Shown here: positions 12,779 to 26,731 of the stretch, in pieces
Position numbering within the stretch: position 1 is the stretch's first letter
Layout of the letters: the number at the start of each line of letters is the position of its first letter
Assembly (NCBI GenBank): GCA_035041965.1
Contig: JAPYMA010000372.1
Coordinates: 1-64,000 of the forward strand
Length of the DNA: 64,000 nt
Direction of reading: 5' to 3'
Source of the DNA: Anisakis pegreffii
Lineage: Eukaryota > Nematoda > Chromadorea > Rhabditida > Anisakidae
Notes under the pieces: model-generated
What the model was told of the DNA's origin: nothing
The model's database searches: none
The model's input: only the letters and a program-made list of their open reading frames with translations
Program-made: the position numbers and the translations under genes

Positions 12779-14720
12779 CTGAACTCATTTCATGAACAAA
12801 ACTTTTCAATGAGTGTGAAACAGAAAATTTTTTTCGAAACAATCATGTCATGAATATTGTGGCAACAATCCACGAACTCTTTACAAGTTAAGAATGCACC
12901 AGTAGCCCATTTAAATACGAAATATTAGCACAAATACGGAATCTTTCGCACAATTAACGGCTCATTTAGACTCAAAACTGAATCTCGCTTTCTTACAATC
13001 TAATCTTACTTGTTAGAGAAAAACGAAAGAAAAAAAACAAATCAACTGAATAAGAGAATAACATTTTATATTTTAATGAGAATTTTGTCAGTAACGAAAA
13101 AACAGATTTCTTTCGCGCTGTGTGAAAAATAGGCAATATGAAGTAAATTTCTGAAAACCTACTTGACTGTTCGCACAGTGCTGAAACTCACTCGCCTTCT
13201 CGTGCATTCTTCCAAAGTTGCCGTTACAACAGTATTGGCATTCGATGATTGACTTTTCAATATCTGAACAAATACACCATTTAGACGTCATTGGAATATT
13301 ACTATGCATAACCGAACCATCTAATCAGCTAAATTCAAATAGTTTAACTATTTGAGTAAGAGAATAACATTTTATTCTTCAATGAAGTTCATTAACGATG
13401 ACAGCTCACTGTATGTGAACATTCCACGAGCTGTGTGCCACTAGAAACAAACTAATTGTAAAAGCGGTGATTTCATCTGATAAAAATCTTTTAAAGATTG
13501 TTTCGTTGGCATACCGATGATCGTCGTTTATTGTTGTCCATTGTAGGATGTCAACAACCAACCGATTCGCTCTAAACGATATTCCACAAATGACACTCAA
13601 AACAAACCACTGAAAATCTCAAATCCTTAACATAACGTACAGATTATTCACAGTTTCAAGTGGAAGCGATAGTGAGGTAGTGAAGAGCTGGACGTCAATG
13701 TTCACAAATAAAGTTTAAGTTTAACGTTTAAGTTTAACATTTGAAAAGAAGTTGCATCCAACAATAAAGTAAAACCCGTACGAAACAACCATTAATAAAA
13801 CGACAGCAATGTGAATTTCAATTCAGCATCGCAATATTTGCATATACACTCAACATAAGAAAACGCTTAATGAATTTGAAGATATATTTTTGCCGCATAT
13901 TCGTTCTCAGTACGCAATGCGAATTTTCTGTGCTCGACTCGGACACTACTACCGTATCCACTCAACATGTCGTGATTACAAGCACAATTCACGGCAGTAC
14001 GATGATGCGTGTTCAAGAACTCCGAAAATATTTGTTCACTTCAAGTAAATGATGAGCGCACATACTTTCTTCTGTTTCCTCAGCTGAGCTACGAACGTTT
14101 CTCGGATAACATATGGCTCTGTTCGTATGAAAATTCCATGTGTTCAAAACGGCAGTGATATAAGAAGTATTATTAAAATCACTCAAACTTTATCATCCAT
14201 CAAAATAGTGAGACTTATTTTACCGTACATTGCTGAATAATATCGAAGAATTACGCTCTCATGTTGCTAAACTTAACTGTTCATTATTCAGGAAAGAAAA
14301 ACTGATATCCAGCAAATGTAGTCATTTTATAATGTTCGTCAAGGAGAAAGCTTTTGATTGTGGATTCTAAGTGATGATATCTGATTGTTTTTGCAAAATA
14401 CTGTTCATGTGTATCATCATCAGCTTGAATTAAAAAGAAACGCATGTGAAAGCACAATTGATACAATTGAGACGCTCAACACATTTAATTTCTAAGCATT
14501 CGAATCGCTCTGATGAGCAAATCGCTTTCTACCAACGAAGTTCTTAAGGACAATTTCAACAAAACTGCTGCATGAATAACATAAAGTATCTCAGCATGCA
14601 TATATCGAAATGATCGACAATATCCGAACAATAAGCAAAACCGACACATATCAATTATTATTTCCTGAAACTGGAGAATTTGATGGCTGAGAGAAAAAGA
14701 CATGTCGGCATGGAATCCTA
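12779..14720. other. No gene recognised; possibly 5' exons of the KNL1-like gene
   Basis: The minus-strand gene must start somewhere upstream of 12778, but I see no confident exon here. The open frames at 13088-13309, 13406-13600 and 14485-14703 (minus) and 13870-14052 (plus) are short, and their translations look non-coding. Confidence 0.4.
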
Positions 14721-14734
14721 AGAAATTCTGCCTT

Positions 14735-15650
14735 TACGAGGAGATATAGCCATTTTCCTGAGCCTATAGGGGTTACCACATTCAAGCCTACCGTACTTTC
14801 AGCTTAGCCCAGTAAAATATTGATGTTTATACACCATTCGATCCAGCAGAATCTCTGCATTCCGTCATAACATTTATACTAAAATTCGGCCTTCTTGAGG
14901 CGATATAGCTACTTTCTTGAGGTTATGGCTATTTTATTAAAGCTATCTCAACTAGCGCAATGGTGCTCATTGAAATGCACTGTATCACTGTAGGTCAATA
15001 GATATTATACATTACAGTAGAAATATAGGTTTGATGTATTCAAGACAACCGTTTTCTCAGGTTTGCACGGAAACATATCAATATTTATACATCGTTCGCT
15101 CGAACAAAATCTCTTATTTCTAAAAATGAAATGCTTGTTGAGAAAAAACATTCAAGACTACTGTACCCTCAGCTTTGCCCAGTAACACATGAATTTCTTT
15201 GCTACATTCGATCCAGCTGAATCTCTAGATTCAGAATGATATATATTTTTCCGAGCGATTCCACTTTCTTGAGGAAACATAGCAATTTTTTAAAAGGTTT
15301 CTCAATTAGCGCTCAGTCGCTCATTCACATTCCCATATGATAACTATAGATCAATAGAGGCTATACATAACTATAGAAATTTGAGTTTGATGTATTCAAG
15401 CTCACCGTTTTCTCGGGGTTGCCCGGAAACATATCAATATTCATACACGGTTCGATCGAGCAGAATTTTTTCTGTCTATTAAATGAAAAACTCGCTTAGA
15501 AATTCCGGCTCTTCGAGGAGATATAGCAATTTTTGTGATGCTATACGGGTAAAAACATTCAGGCCTACTGCACCCTCAGCTTTGCCCGGTAACACATGAA
15601 TTTTTTTACTTCATTCGATCCAGCTGAATCTCTAGATCCAGAATAAATTC
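14735..15650. repeat. Cluster of diverged repeat copies
   Basis: At least five copies of a block ending in a variant of CATTCGATCCAGCAGAATCT occur near 14834, 15093, 15205, 15449 and 15612. Each is preceded by an ACATATCAATATTTATACA or AACACATGAATTT variant. Upstream of several lies a GAGGAGATATAGC-like block (14739, 14897, 15507). Two versions seem to alternate. No open frame or terminal repeat is evident. It looks like decayed non-autonomous element copies or an old satellite. Confidence 0.7.
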
Positions 15651-16874
15651 TAGTTATATCGTGCAATGGCTTTAATTTTACAGTGATTTTACCGTTTGTT
15701 TCTAGTGACGATAGGTAGTAGAATATTCTGTAAAGTATTGAAGTGAAGGAGTAAAACGGGACGAAACATACGATTGACAGTTGAAAGCAAATAATGAAGG
15801 GCGATTTCTATTGTTGCGATTTGATGTCAGTTTGAATTCGAGGAAACGTCTTGATAATAACTGGAAGGTCAGATTTTATGGTCTAACTCTTCTTCTTCCA
15901 ATGGTCTCACACTGAACGTTATGAAATTAAATCACATTATTTTCAACATTTTTCCTAATTTGTAATGTATCATGGGAAATGATGAAAAACTGAAATTTTC
16001 AAACGTTTTCCTTCGAAGTTTCGCCGTGTGACAATACGCTTTCTTGGTATCATTGGTCTTCGTTCTTTTTTTACTATTTTTTTCCATTGAGACGAAGAGA
16101 ATTTCAATTAATTGGGGATATATGCCAATTGTGACTATTGAGCATCACCATCGGTCACGCGAAGCGGCATGACTTTCGTGGCTTATAATTGATCTCAATA
16201 CTTAAAGGGGGTTTCTGCAGTACTCAATCTCGGCTACAACATGGTGTATATCATGATTATAAATTTCCCCTGTCGGTTGGGTAACAACTCAAATTATTTC
16301 TTGAACTTTTGCATTTGAAGCGATATTCAGAATCTCGAATACGCCCTGATTGCTGGCCCATTCGTCAGTCGTCTAAATTCACATCTCTTCGAACATGTCG
16401 AATGAAAATCCGAACTCCGTCATTTAGCGAACTGTCACTCCGTTCGGATTAGGCGAACTGCCACTATCCCACTCTCAGCGTTCCGAATTCGCGCATCCCG
16501 AATGAATTCTGCGGACAACGATGAATATTAAATTCGAGTGAATTTTACAGATTAGGGCGAGAACAATTAGTCTGTAAATTTTCCAGAATAAATGCAACTC
16601 ACCCGGTGGTAATCTGTAAAGTACACTTACGACAAAACTCACCCGTATTCGCTGAGTTGCCACCCGTTTTCTCGTAAAGCCTTCCCGCCTATGGAAAACT
16701 GCTCAAACTTTCGCTGGAAATCATTTATTCATTGATACGTCAAATTTTTTAAAGAAGAATCAACGGATTGGTAATTAGCGAGGTGAAAAAGCTTGTAGAG
16801 AACGTGTATATGATGCATGCATGTGTTCTGAATTTAATACGTTTGCAAAGTATTTCAGTTGTTCGTTGTGAATA
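15651..16874. other. Intergenic DNA upstream of BARD1
   Basis: I find no gene, RNA gene or repeat that I can support. The promoter of the gene starting at 16875 must lie at its right end, but there is no recognisable core element. Confidence 0.4.
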
Positions 16875-19800
16875 ATGTTCTCGAACACGCTACGGGAGGT
16901 TGATAACTGCTTGAATTGTATTCATTGTCATTTATGGTAAATTTTTACTTGCAAATTAATTGTTGCTTTGATCATAAATGAGTTTATTGAGGCATTAGTT
17001 CGCATTGTTATGTTATTGTTTTACGAGATTTTTGGAAGTGCATTGCATATGTCACTTTTCAGTCATCAACCCAGTGATCAACTTCAGTTTCTGGGTAACT
17101 CATGTAAACATGTGTTTTGCTGGTAAGTATTTTGCATTCATAACCATATGCATTTATCCGTCGAAAGTGCAGAAATCGACAGCCAAAAATGCCTTACAAA
17201 CTGGTGAAAATTTTTCCCGGTGATTGTTAATTTTGCCTATTCCACAATTTGGTGAACTTCTTTCGGTTCTGGAGATCCGTTCATCTCTAGACGAAGTAAT
17301 CCATTGTGTCGATGATGTCAGCTTTCACATTTCAAAGTCACAACGAATAAATTACACTGCATTCAATCGTTCAATTAATGAACGAGTATGTACGTATGCA
17401 CAAATATAAAATTACAGGAAATGTATCGATGATATGTGTAAAAGTGATGCATTTCGACTGTGTTCGTCCTGTTCTCTCCCGCTCGACTTCCTCCATCCAA
17501 TACCAGCAACATTCATTAACCAGTTCTACCAGAATCTTATCATATTCAAAGAGCATCTTTCTAGTGTACGTCTTCTCTGCTTTTCAACGCATTAGAATCA
17601 ATTATGTACCCTTGGAGTACCCTTTAAACGTATTCTCTCATTAGCAGTCAGTTTTGATTTTCACAGCAAGATGAAATACATCTCTGACTATTTTACGACG
17701 AACATTTCTATTTGAGATTCAACCGGGTGATTTTGATCACAACACATTAGCAAATCTAATGGAACCTGATCAAAAGCGACGTACTATTGAAGAGTTTTGT
17801 GCAACACAGCAACAGGATGTAGTGGCAGTGGCCGACGCGATGGAAGTAGATAAGTTGGCCGTTGAATCGAGGTCGCTGATATGGAAAATTTTTCCTAATT
17901 TTGTTAATCAAGTCACAATCTTGCCTTTTGGCATTTATCAGGTTGAATTGATGATATCCAGGTTGGAGAATCTGAGGAATGATTAGATTAATGGAATTTA
18001 GAAAGAATGAGCCGATCTCATTGGTGAATGATGAATTTGCAAAAGAAAATATCGTGATTGAAGAGGGAGTGAGGTATAACGATGAGTTTGTAAATCAGTT
18101 AATAAATAAATATACCGACGTGGATATGGTCAGAGATGTGGTACCTCATCATCTATCCAGTGAAGAATCCAGAGCCACCAGCGAACGGTTGTTTCTTAAT
18201 CTTATTGATATCGTATCCTTTCACAGACAGTTCTCTGTCAATGCTCACTTCTAATTTCTGACATATTTTCATTTTTTTCGGTTTATTCAGTTTCTGATCT
18301 CACTCAACTGAAAATGAAACTTATAAACAGAAAATTCAGGATCGATGACGAAAGTAAAGAAGTATCAGATTCTGCCAGTGATGAGCGTTCAGTGATTGAA
18401 CCAGCACTAAATGATTTGTCACATCTGAATGAGCCGGCCACTAGTCAAATTCTTCAGAATTCTACTGCAAGCAAAAATTCCAAATCTGACGGAACTGTTC
18501 ATGATGATGCATCAGTTGTCCACTCATTACTGAGTGATCACACTGGAAATGAATCAAACGGAAGAGTGAATAAACCCAAAATTAACTTCTTGGCTGAAGA
18601 GACACAGGAATGTGAGGCGGTGAATCCTTCTCCTATGATGACACAAGAAATACCAGTTTTTAAAGAGCCCGATGAATATCTCTTCTTCAAGAGTCGTCCG
18701 TCTGCAACATTTCATAACGGTGCGGTCAATCTTCATCGCATGGTAATTCATTTAGTCCAGCGTTATTCTTCACTTGCCATTGGCTCTTTTCTTCGTTATT
18801 TCTCGAAATTACAATATTTTTGCAATGAAATGCTTAGTGAACATAAAGTTTCTATGAAGGGCAGCAAATAATATTTCAATATCTACTTGTCAAAGATTTC
18901 AAAAATGGAAGCACAAAAATATTATTATGCATTTGAATAGTTAAAACAGGACTTATTTTGCGAATAATTCAGCTCTGAATTATATTTGGATGATACATTC
19001 AGGAAGAATTGCATCAAAAGATAATATCGCAATCGGCAAGTAATCGGCAATGTAGTGTTTCAAAGCGAGAACGTAAACTACATCGTAAGAAGATGACGAA
19101 TGACCTCATGAATGCAGCACTTTTAGGTCAAAAGCAACCGATGCTCAGTGCAATCGCGGTGAGTCAATACGTGATTGATCATTCGATAAGGGAAAACTGT
19201 TATTCTCGCAATTCACAACTTCTAACAAATCAATCCAATATCTGCGCCATTTCTTCATCTCCCTGTTGAATCACGCCCCTGGTATCTATAGTTTAGTCTG
19301 CACACAACATAAATGCTGCTTAACGAAAATTTAATGTGGTGTTTAGATGGGCGAAGACGTGAACCAAAGAGATGCACAAGAGTATACGGCGTTACATCAC
19401 GTAGTTGCGTTAAATGCGGTTGATTTGTGCCAAATTCTGGTTGAGAATGGTGCTGTGATTAATGCGTACGGTATGTGTCATTTACACGTTCTGAACTATT
19501 ATCGTGCAGTTGGTTGACATTCGATACGATTATAGTGCCAAATCTTGATCGATTCGTCTGATTTTGCACTTCTCGAATATATGAACTAAATGTGATACGA
19601 AATAATAAAAAAACTCAGAGCTCATTTCGCAAATCTTCTCTTATAGCATCTTTCAAGATTACGATTACTTTTGAACGGAATGTTTGTAGATCAATATACA
19701 TTATTCTATTTAAGGAGGTGAATTGTGTGAAACTCCATTACACATTGGTGTACGGAACGATGCGTTTGATGCAGTTAAATATCTGCTGTCGAAGGGTGCA

Positions 19801-21644
19801 GTTAAGAAAGCGAAAAATATCAAAGTAAGTGGGCTTCATTTAATTTAGTTATTATTCAGTCGAAAACGAACATTCTCTATCTGATTTTGGTTAGCTGCTT
19901 TGAGTCACTTGTATTTTAATTTTAGGGTGAAAGACCAATTGATTTACTGCGAAATGAATCAATGAAGCGAATATTCCACCAAATTAATCAGTGCATGCAA
20001 ATCGGCGAGTTTTTATTGACTCATTCAAGTGTTCTATGATCTCATTTGTCATTTCGACCTCACCAATTACTTTAGATTTATGTTTATGGAATGTGAATGA
20101 CGGATAAATGAGACATCGCTTCGTTTTCAGTTTATCCATCGTGTATGAATCGTCGTTATTCGGTGTATTTATCGAACGCAATCCCCCAGCGACTTGCCTC
20201 TGAAGGCAGAAAATACCTCCAACGAACTGACCAGTATACTGACCGCATTGAAAATGCAACTCATTATGTTGTTAAAACGGCTTTCTGCAAATATGCTGAA
20301 GCTTCAGGTATTTCAAAACACTTTTTCCACAAACAAAGCAACGCTTCTGATTTATTGAATTCCAATTCTTCCTGACAGTATTTATTCACGATCGTAGAAT
20401 AATCAATTCATACTTCAACAACAGAACAAATCATATGCGAAAGCATAAAAGCGCATTGGAATTCAGGTCGAATAATGGAAGCAATACTACGTGGTTTATT
20501 CATAGTATCAGACGAATGGTTGCAGCGGTGTATTGAGAGTGGGAAGTTGATCGACGAAAGTGGATACGAAGTGGATGGTTTCGTTCGCGAACGTCAACTT
20601 CTTGGTGAACATTCGAATGCGAAAGCGAGGAAAAACCGACTAAATATGGTTAGTACTGACAATATTTCTAGTGACGTATATGGCGTGTACGAGAACGATT
20701 TTTGTTCATTTCCTGACTGCGTAAGAAAGAAGCGTAAAAGAGATATTCCTAAAATATTGCTGTCCTCACCACTTGTAGAAATTTGTGTTTTAATTTGATT
20801 GCGATAACGTACCGTTCGTTTACCCTTATTCACAACGATTTGAATAAAATATTGAAGAAATGAAATAAATTAATAAATTATTGGTGACCGTAATGATGCG
20901 CAGAGAAAAGAGTAAGGATATTAGTGCGATTTGTTCCGGCGTCATAATACCCATCATCGATTTTTACTGTATTCTCTGCGCGTTAAATAAATTGTTATTT
21001 CAATATTTCATTTGAATCGCCGTTAACACATTTAAACGCAAATCGATCGTTCTTTCATCTTTTCATATGACCAGTTTAAAAAAAATTTTAAATCGTACTT
21101 AAGAATTGCAAAAATGTTTTTCATACAGAAGCCAGGGCTGTTTCGTGGATGTCACTTCTATATATGTCAACACGATTTTCAATATACGGTTCGGAAGGAT
21201 GTGTTAATACGTTTAATAAAACTCGGCGAAGGAGTTTTGCTAACGAGAGAGCCGAAAGCATGCGACTACGTGGAGTCAGGGATAAGACCATTTCATGCGC
21301 CTTCTTCTTGGAACGATCAACCGCAGGTACTTTTCATAAATGTGTTGTTTAGTTCGTGTAGATTGCCGTTCAGGCGACTTCATTCATGTGCGTTCTCTGA
21401 ACACACCCCACCACTTGTTCCACATTATATCCATGTTGCACTTTGCCGCCTTGATAATGATATTGCTCACTGGATTTATTTCTAACGTTTTGCATCGCAG
21501 ATGACAGGAGTATTCGCAATATATGTACCAGGACAGGCAATTCCGCGACGAATAATTGAGCAGAAACTTATCAACATTGTCACTCCTTTATGGTTACAAG
21601 AGTGTGTGCTTCGCTTCGAACTTCTACCACCAGACGCACATTGA
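16875..21644 (+). CDS. brd-1: BARD1 orthologue (RING, ankyrin, tandem BRCT)
   Basis: BARD1 partners BRCA1 as a nuclear E3 ubiquitin ligase in homologous-recombination repair. Exon 1 (16875-16936) starts MFSNTLREVDN and carries CIHC, the first RING zinc pair. Exon 2 (17063-17122) carries NSCKHVFC, the Cys-x-His-x-x-Cys core. A disordered middle follows (17717-17871, about 17977-18230, 18291-18742), then a basic segment (19003-19158). Ankyrin repeats are at 19347-19470 (YTALHHVV, LVENGAVINA) and 19715-19824 (ETPLHIG, YLLSKGA), with a remnant (GERPIDLL) from 19926. BRCT1 spans 20131-20307 and 20467-20648 (LFIVSDEWLQRCIESG). BRCT2 spans 21129-21326 and 21501-21644, ending VTPLWLQECVLRFELLPP with the hallmark Trp. 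RING, ankyrin and BRCT in this order is diagnostic of BARD1. From 19003 on, phases agree except at the donor after 19926, which is not settled. The exon or exons completing the RING near 17170-17340 and the 17871-17977 junction are unresolved. Confidence 0.88.
20889..20982. repeat. Short inverted repeat inside a BARD1 intron
   Basis: TGCGCAGAGAA near 20898 is mirrored by TTCTCTGCGC near 20973, about 75 bases apart, in the intron between the two BRCT-encoding regions. It could be a small MITE-like remnant or a chance hairpin. There is no clear target-site duplication. Confidence 0.4.
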
Positions 21645-24600
21645 CGATCTCTGCATTTCATCACGGTCGTTTCAATGGTCCATACATATCAACGGGTCTT
21701 TAGATGCGATATTAAATGGACAGAATTCTTTTGATTGTATATTGCGAGTATCTCAGCATAAAATCTCTTTTTTCGACTCATAATATGATGTAGTTTATGT
21801 TTCAATAATCTGTTGGCTTTATCATTGTCTATTGATATTTGCGTTCATATCTTTTTCTGTTTAAATTACACGTATTCTGACTCTTGTTTTGTTTACTTGT
21901 GTATCTCATCACGTTATGTATTATACTGTATTATTGAAATTAATTGAGTTCGAGTCATATTGATTCGCTCGCGTATTGCATGCCAACTGTTGTTGTTCAG
22001 TCATTATACAATATGTTTACTAATAAACATGACTCATACTCATATGGACTTTCTTTTTGAAAGATATTATTGTGAACCGATGAAGTGGTATCGTTTTAAG
22101 AAAAATGAATTGGTGAGAATAATGTTTGTGATGATGGTAAATTTAATAATGTAACTTGAGTGTCGTTTGACTGAAGTGTTATAGATTGTGTAGATAAAGA
22201 TTGTAAATGAACGATGAAAACAGAGAATGTTTATGCGAAAAGTTAAGGATAAATAAATGAATGAATCAGAGTTAAGTGAATTTTAATAAATGAATTTTCA
22301 CGATTCGTTCATTCACTTGCTTCAGACCAAACTTCTTAATCAGAGCGGAAGACATCAAAAATGAAAGAGAATTACGATGCACTCCTTTCGACTGGATGAC
22401 GGAAATGTGAGATTGAGCTGGATGTACGACGTACGTCTTACTGGATGAAATGTGTTATTTGCTCCGATCATATTTGCTCACTACACGTAGCTATCACCAG
22501 TTGCATTGTGCAATAGCATATCAAGTGATGAACGACGTATCGTTTGTCCTGGAAATTCGTCGAAAACTTACAGTATGAAAACAACGAGTCGTCTACTGCC
22601 AATACAAATTGCCTCTATGGTTGGACTTACGGAGGAACGATGCAATAATAACGAACAAAGACATCTCATTTCATCATGGTTTAATGAAACGCGCTGTCAT
22701 TCATATGGCTCTGTTCAGCACTCAATCTAATATGTTCCAAAACTGATGAACGTGAAATGTATCATTGATAGTGTTATGTCAATGTTATTGATATGCTATT
22801 GTTATGGCACTGTCATTTGAATATGCTACGATAGATGAGCAATTACGAAATAGACTCAAATACATATCGTATTTAAACGCATCCAAAATACTTTTCGCAT
22901 GATCCAATTCCTTATGGCACATCGACTAGCACAGCACTCTGGTCACTTTGTTTCCATCAAGACTGACTGCATTCATTATCATTGCTTTTCGGTTGTCTAT
23001 ATGGATGAAGTGTTTCATTTGTTGAGTGCAGGCTTTGCGTCAATTTTGTTGCCATCTAAATGATCATTGGTGAATTTTGCTTTCTACTAAACACTTTCAA
23101 ATTGTAAAGAGAGTGAGAGACTACTGAAAAGTTTCTAAGGTTACGGCTAAATTATTCTCGTAAGCTTCATTCCTTTCTGCCTCATGCATCTCGCATCAAT
23201 TCTTCTCACAATCAGTGTAAATAGTAACGGCGAGTAGAAAGAGCAATTTTGTGCAGAACGAATGAAGTTTGCAGAATCACTGAAAAGGCATTTCTCGCTT
23301 TATGTACCACCTATTATTCCAATCTCAATGATGTACAATTCCAATCACTCAGAAGGATTTTTCAGTGGTTCACTCTAGTTGAATATCTAAAGCAAACGTA
23401 CCGTGAAAAACATGCAAATGTTAGTTGTGTTATGAGAATGCGCTTTGCACGATCGCACTGAAAATACACCTAATGCACTGAAAATTTGTTTATAAAGTTG
23501 ATATTATTTTAAAATGTCAACTTTATAATCAAATCAATATTTAAAATAGATATTTAAAGTGAATATTCACTTCCGTTGATCAAAAACTCAAAAGAATATC
23601 AATCGCTTATGTTAACTATCTAAATTTATTAACGTTTCTTCCGCTCAAATTGAACGTTAATGAGAATGTTTTTTGTATGTCATTCGTTTCAGTGAGAAGT
23701 ATCCTTCGTCTGATATTAAACAGTTTGATTAATTTCAATTGTCACGAAACTGGCGAATTTTTATTGTGCATAAAAGCAAAAATGTTCACACTGATTGCAT
23801 CAGCACAAAAATGTGACCAAGCAGAATCGCACTCGTTGAAATGACACCATTCATTTGAAAAATGATATTTTATGTGAAGCGATCTGTTTGTATTCCTTAA
23901 GGCAACATGGAAAACAATTGGAGATTTTTGATGATGGGAGATTTAGAAAGTGACGCATTGTTGGAATGATAAATTCGTTTTGCTCGGATTAAATCAATTT
24001 ATACATTTATCATCTGTGAATACCAATGACAATACAGCTAGCTTTGGTTAAATACACACATTGCATTTCAACAGAAAGCAACCAACTATTCATTTCAAAT
24101 TGATGGTGATCATTTCTTGGTTTGTCAGGAAAACTGGCTTTTGCTAGTCAATTTGGTGTGGTGAATGAAGTAAGCGAAATTAAGGTTACACTTCAATGAG
24201 ATCGATCCTTTTCGTTCGCATCGTAAATTCAGAATGTATTATATTCATACTTCCAGCTGAGTGATGCTTTTAATTAGCAGAATGTTACGTAATTGGTATA
24301 CGATCATCATGCATATTTCCTCGTTCAATTTACTCGTTTTATCCATTCAACTTATGTGTCAACTTATACGACTGCCTAAATATACTCCACTGTAAACGTG
24401 TTCAGTACCTAGGAAAATCTTTTAAAATTTTAAACCGACAAAGTCAAATGAACAAATTCCAGTTTTAGTTTGTCCAGTCAGAGCTGTTCGCTATAATCGT
24501 TTCAGCAATCAGCGTTATTGAGTTTAAGAAAAAATTACAATTTCGGAACATTTGTTTCGATTTTCAGTGTTCTCAGTTTTTTTAGGCGATTTGTTAAATT

Positions 24601-26400
24601 AAAAAAGCGTTTTTGTGTCAAGAATTCTGTTCGGCATAATTCGAAAGAAAGTACTGCTGGTTGACGAGGAATGATGAGGCGTGGTCGGACGCAGACCGCT
24701 CATACATTAAGCTTCTCAAAACCCAGGATACTGATTAATCAAATCAGATTGCTTATGAGGCAGTCACTTTACGGATGTTCCAGTGCATGAAAACTGAATC
24801 AGTCGAGAGTAAATTTTAGAGATATTCGAAGAGATCTATTATATATTTGAAGGGCGGTACCTCGTCGTCACTTAAATACAGTTTGGATGTTTCAATGGTA
24901 GTCGTATGTTCTTTTGAATCAACCTCGTTTCGAAGGATAATGTATTCGTTGCATCACACTCACTACTACCTCAATGCTCTATAATTCGAACACTAATGTT
25001 CATTATCGTTCTACTACACGTCAAACAATGCGATTCTACGGTGGATCTATTTGAAAGCCATAAAACAATTATTGGTACACTCAAAAATTAGACGTTTCCC
25101 GAATATCCATTGAATTGTTTTCTCTAAACTTATTTTCATGATTTAATTCTCTTGAGAATATTACTCTTTCTCCCAAAATTCGTCGCATTTTAACACGGCT
25201 GCAAAGCTCAAGCTGTGCACAGCATCTTTTCATAAAAAGTGTAAAAAAAAATGAATAAATGCAGATTCGAATGAGAATTTGCATCATTGTTGAGGATAAG
25301 CTTACAATATCTTGTGTTTTGTATCCTTTAGAATTTGAATTTTGTGTTACTCTCACCATATTCATCAATAAGCAAACACTTGTGTTCATCAGTGGGCAAC
25401 ACTTCTATAAATTTAGTTGGATTGATGTGAATTTTCACGGGAATGAAAAGTAATTTTTCTCATTATGCCAATCGCTAGAAGACAAAGATTTGTGAGACGC
25501 AGATGAATCGATCGAGCCCTGTCGTTTGTTATGCCCACTTATTTACCACAAAGCGATAAAATTCCCGTGAATCGGCTCACGGTCTTCATTGTGTTTTTGA
25601 GTGACAAATGTCTCGATAGATTCTCATATCATTGCTTTTTATTGAACAATTGCATTGTTGTAATTATTCGATGCAATTTGTTTGTAATTGTTCCATGGCA
25701 ATGATTCCCTCTGAATTTCACAACTTTTCAATTGTTTCTGCTGCTCTTGCTTAAGGTATTTATTCGCCATTTTAGCGCCACATCCCATCAGATGGTCGTT
25801 TCGCTTACTTGATGTGCAGTCAGTCGTTTGAAATGCTTTCGAAAACTCAAGATCGTCGACCGTCTTTAATGCGGACATCTTAGTAATCTTCTTTATTTTG
25901 CTCAATTCAAAAGTAAGAACGGAATGTAGTGCGTTGGTATTGTGGCGAACATCTTAGTGATCTTCTTTATCCAACATGATCATTGTTTTCGTTTGAAATA
26001 GTGATGCTGTCGAATTGGATTTCTCTTACAATTAGTTCAGTGACTCTCAACTTTTCCGGCTAATCGTTCACTCGGTCTGAGATTGTGACTAAATCGCATC
26101 CCTGCACACTCTCCCCTCTCATGCGCAGCAGTATTAGTCGTTTCTAGAAAAGGAAAGAAAAGGTTGCGGTAAGTTTGAGGAATTCACTCCGTTTCCGCGT
26201 AAATCTCCCCCTCCCTCATGCCTCTTATACCAATAGGGAGTTTGGTGACGTTGAATCAGATGAAGGATGGAATATTCGACTGTGGCTGCGTATGTTGAAT
26301 TGATGGAATAGTTGTTTGCGAAGAAGCTTTGTTCCGAATGCTAGCGAAGGTGGCATGTAATGCCCTTATTACGAATAATCATGACATATTTGATTCAGAA
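21645..26400. other. Long stretch without a supported gene
   Basis: Contains 3' flank of BARD1 and AT-rich DNA. The best open frame is 25639-25905 on the minus strand (88 codons, Lys/Gln-rich). It lacks a recognisable domain or a matching neighbour exon. A 21-base block (CATCTTAGTAATCTTCTTTAT, allowing one change) occurs twice, near 25876 and 25950. Promoter and first exons of the following plus-strand gene may lie here. Confidence 0.4.
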
Positions 26401-26731
26401 TGTTATTCACACGAATCAGTACCGTTCTATTTATTGCTGTGATACTGTCGAATGTGGGCAATGCACAAATTACATTCACGGACCGATGGGCGAAGAGATC
26501 GAATCCCTCTTCTTTGAATACTCTCCCGAAAGAAACGTACGTTTTTTCGTTGCTCACTTCTTTTTTTATTGCTCAGTGAAAAACTTTCAATATTATTATA
26601 CTTCAAAACATCCAGTGGCTAGTATCGTTATTCAATTTACAATATTCCCCACGAATAAAAGTTCATGTTTCAAGTTGCAGGATGCTCAAAAAACACAAAG
26701 CTGAATAATGCTTAAATGTATTAGTTTGCAG

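Noticed and set aside
16260..16310. Sequence reminiscent of a spliced leader on the minus strand (GTTACCCAACCGAC)
   Set aside because: It does not match the known nematode SL1 consensus and there is no Sm-binding site or 5S rRNA nearby.
25639..25905. 88-codon minus-strand frame rich in Lys and Gln
   Set aside because: Composition is compatible with a gene, but there is no domain and no matching exon. I left it in the intergenic description only.
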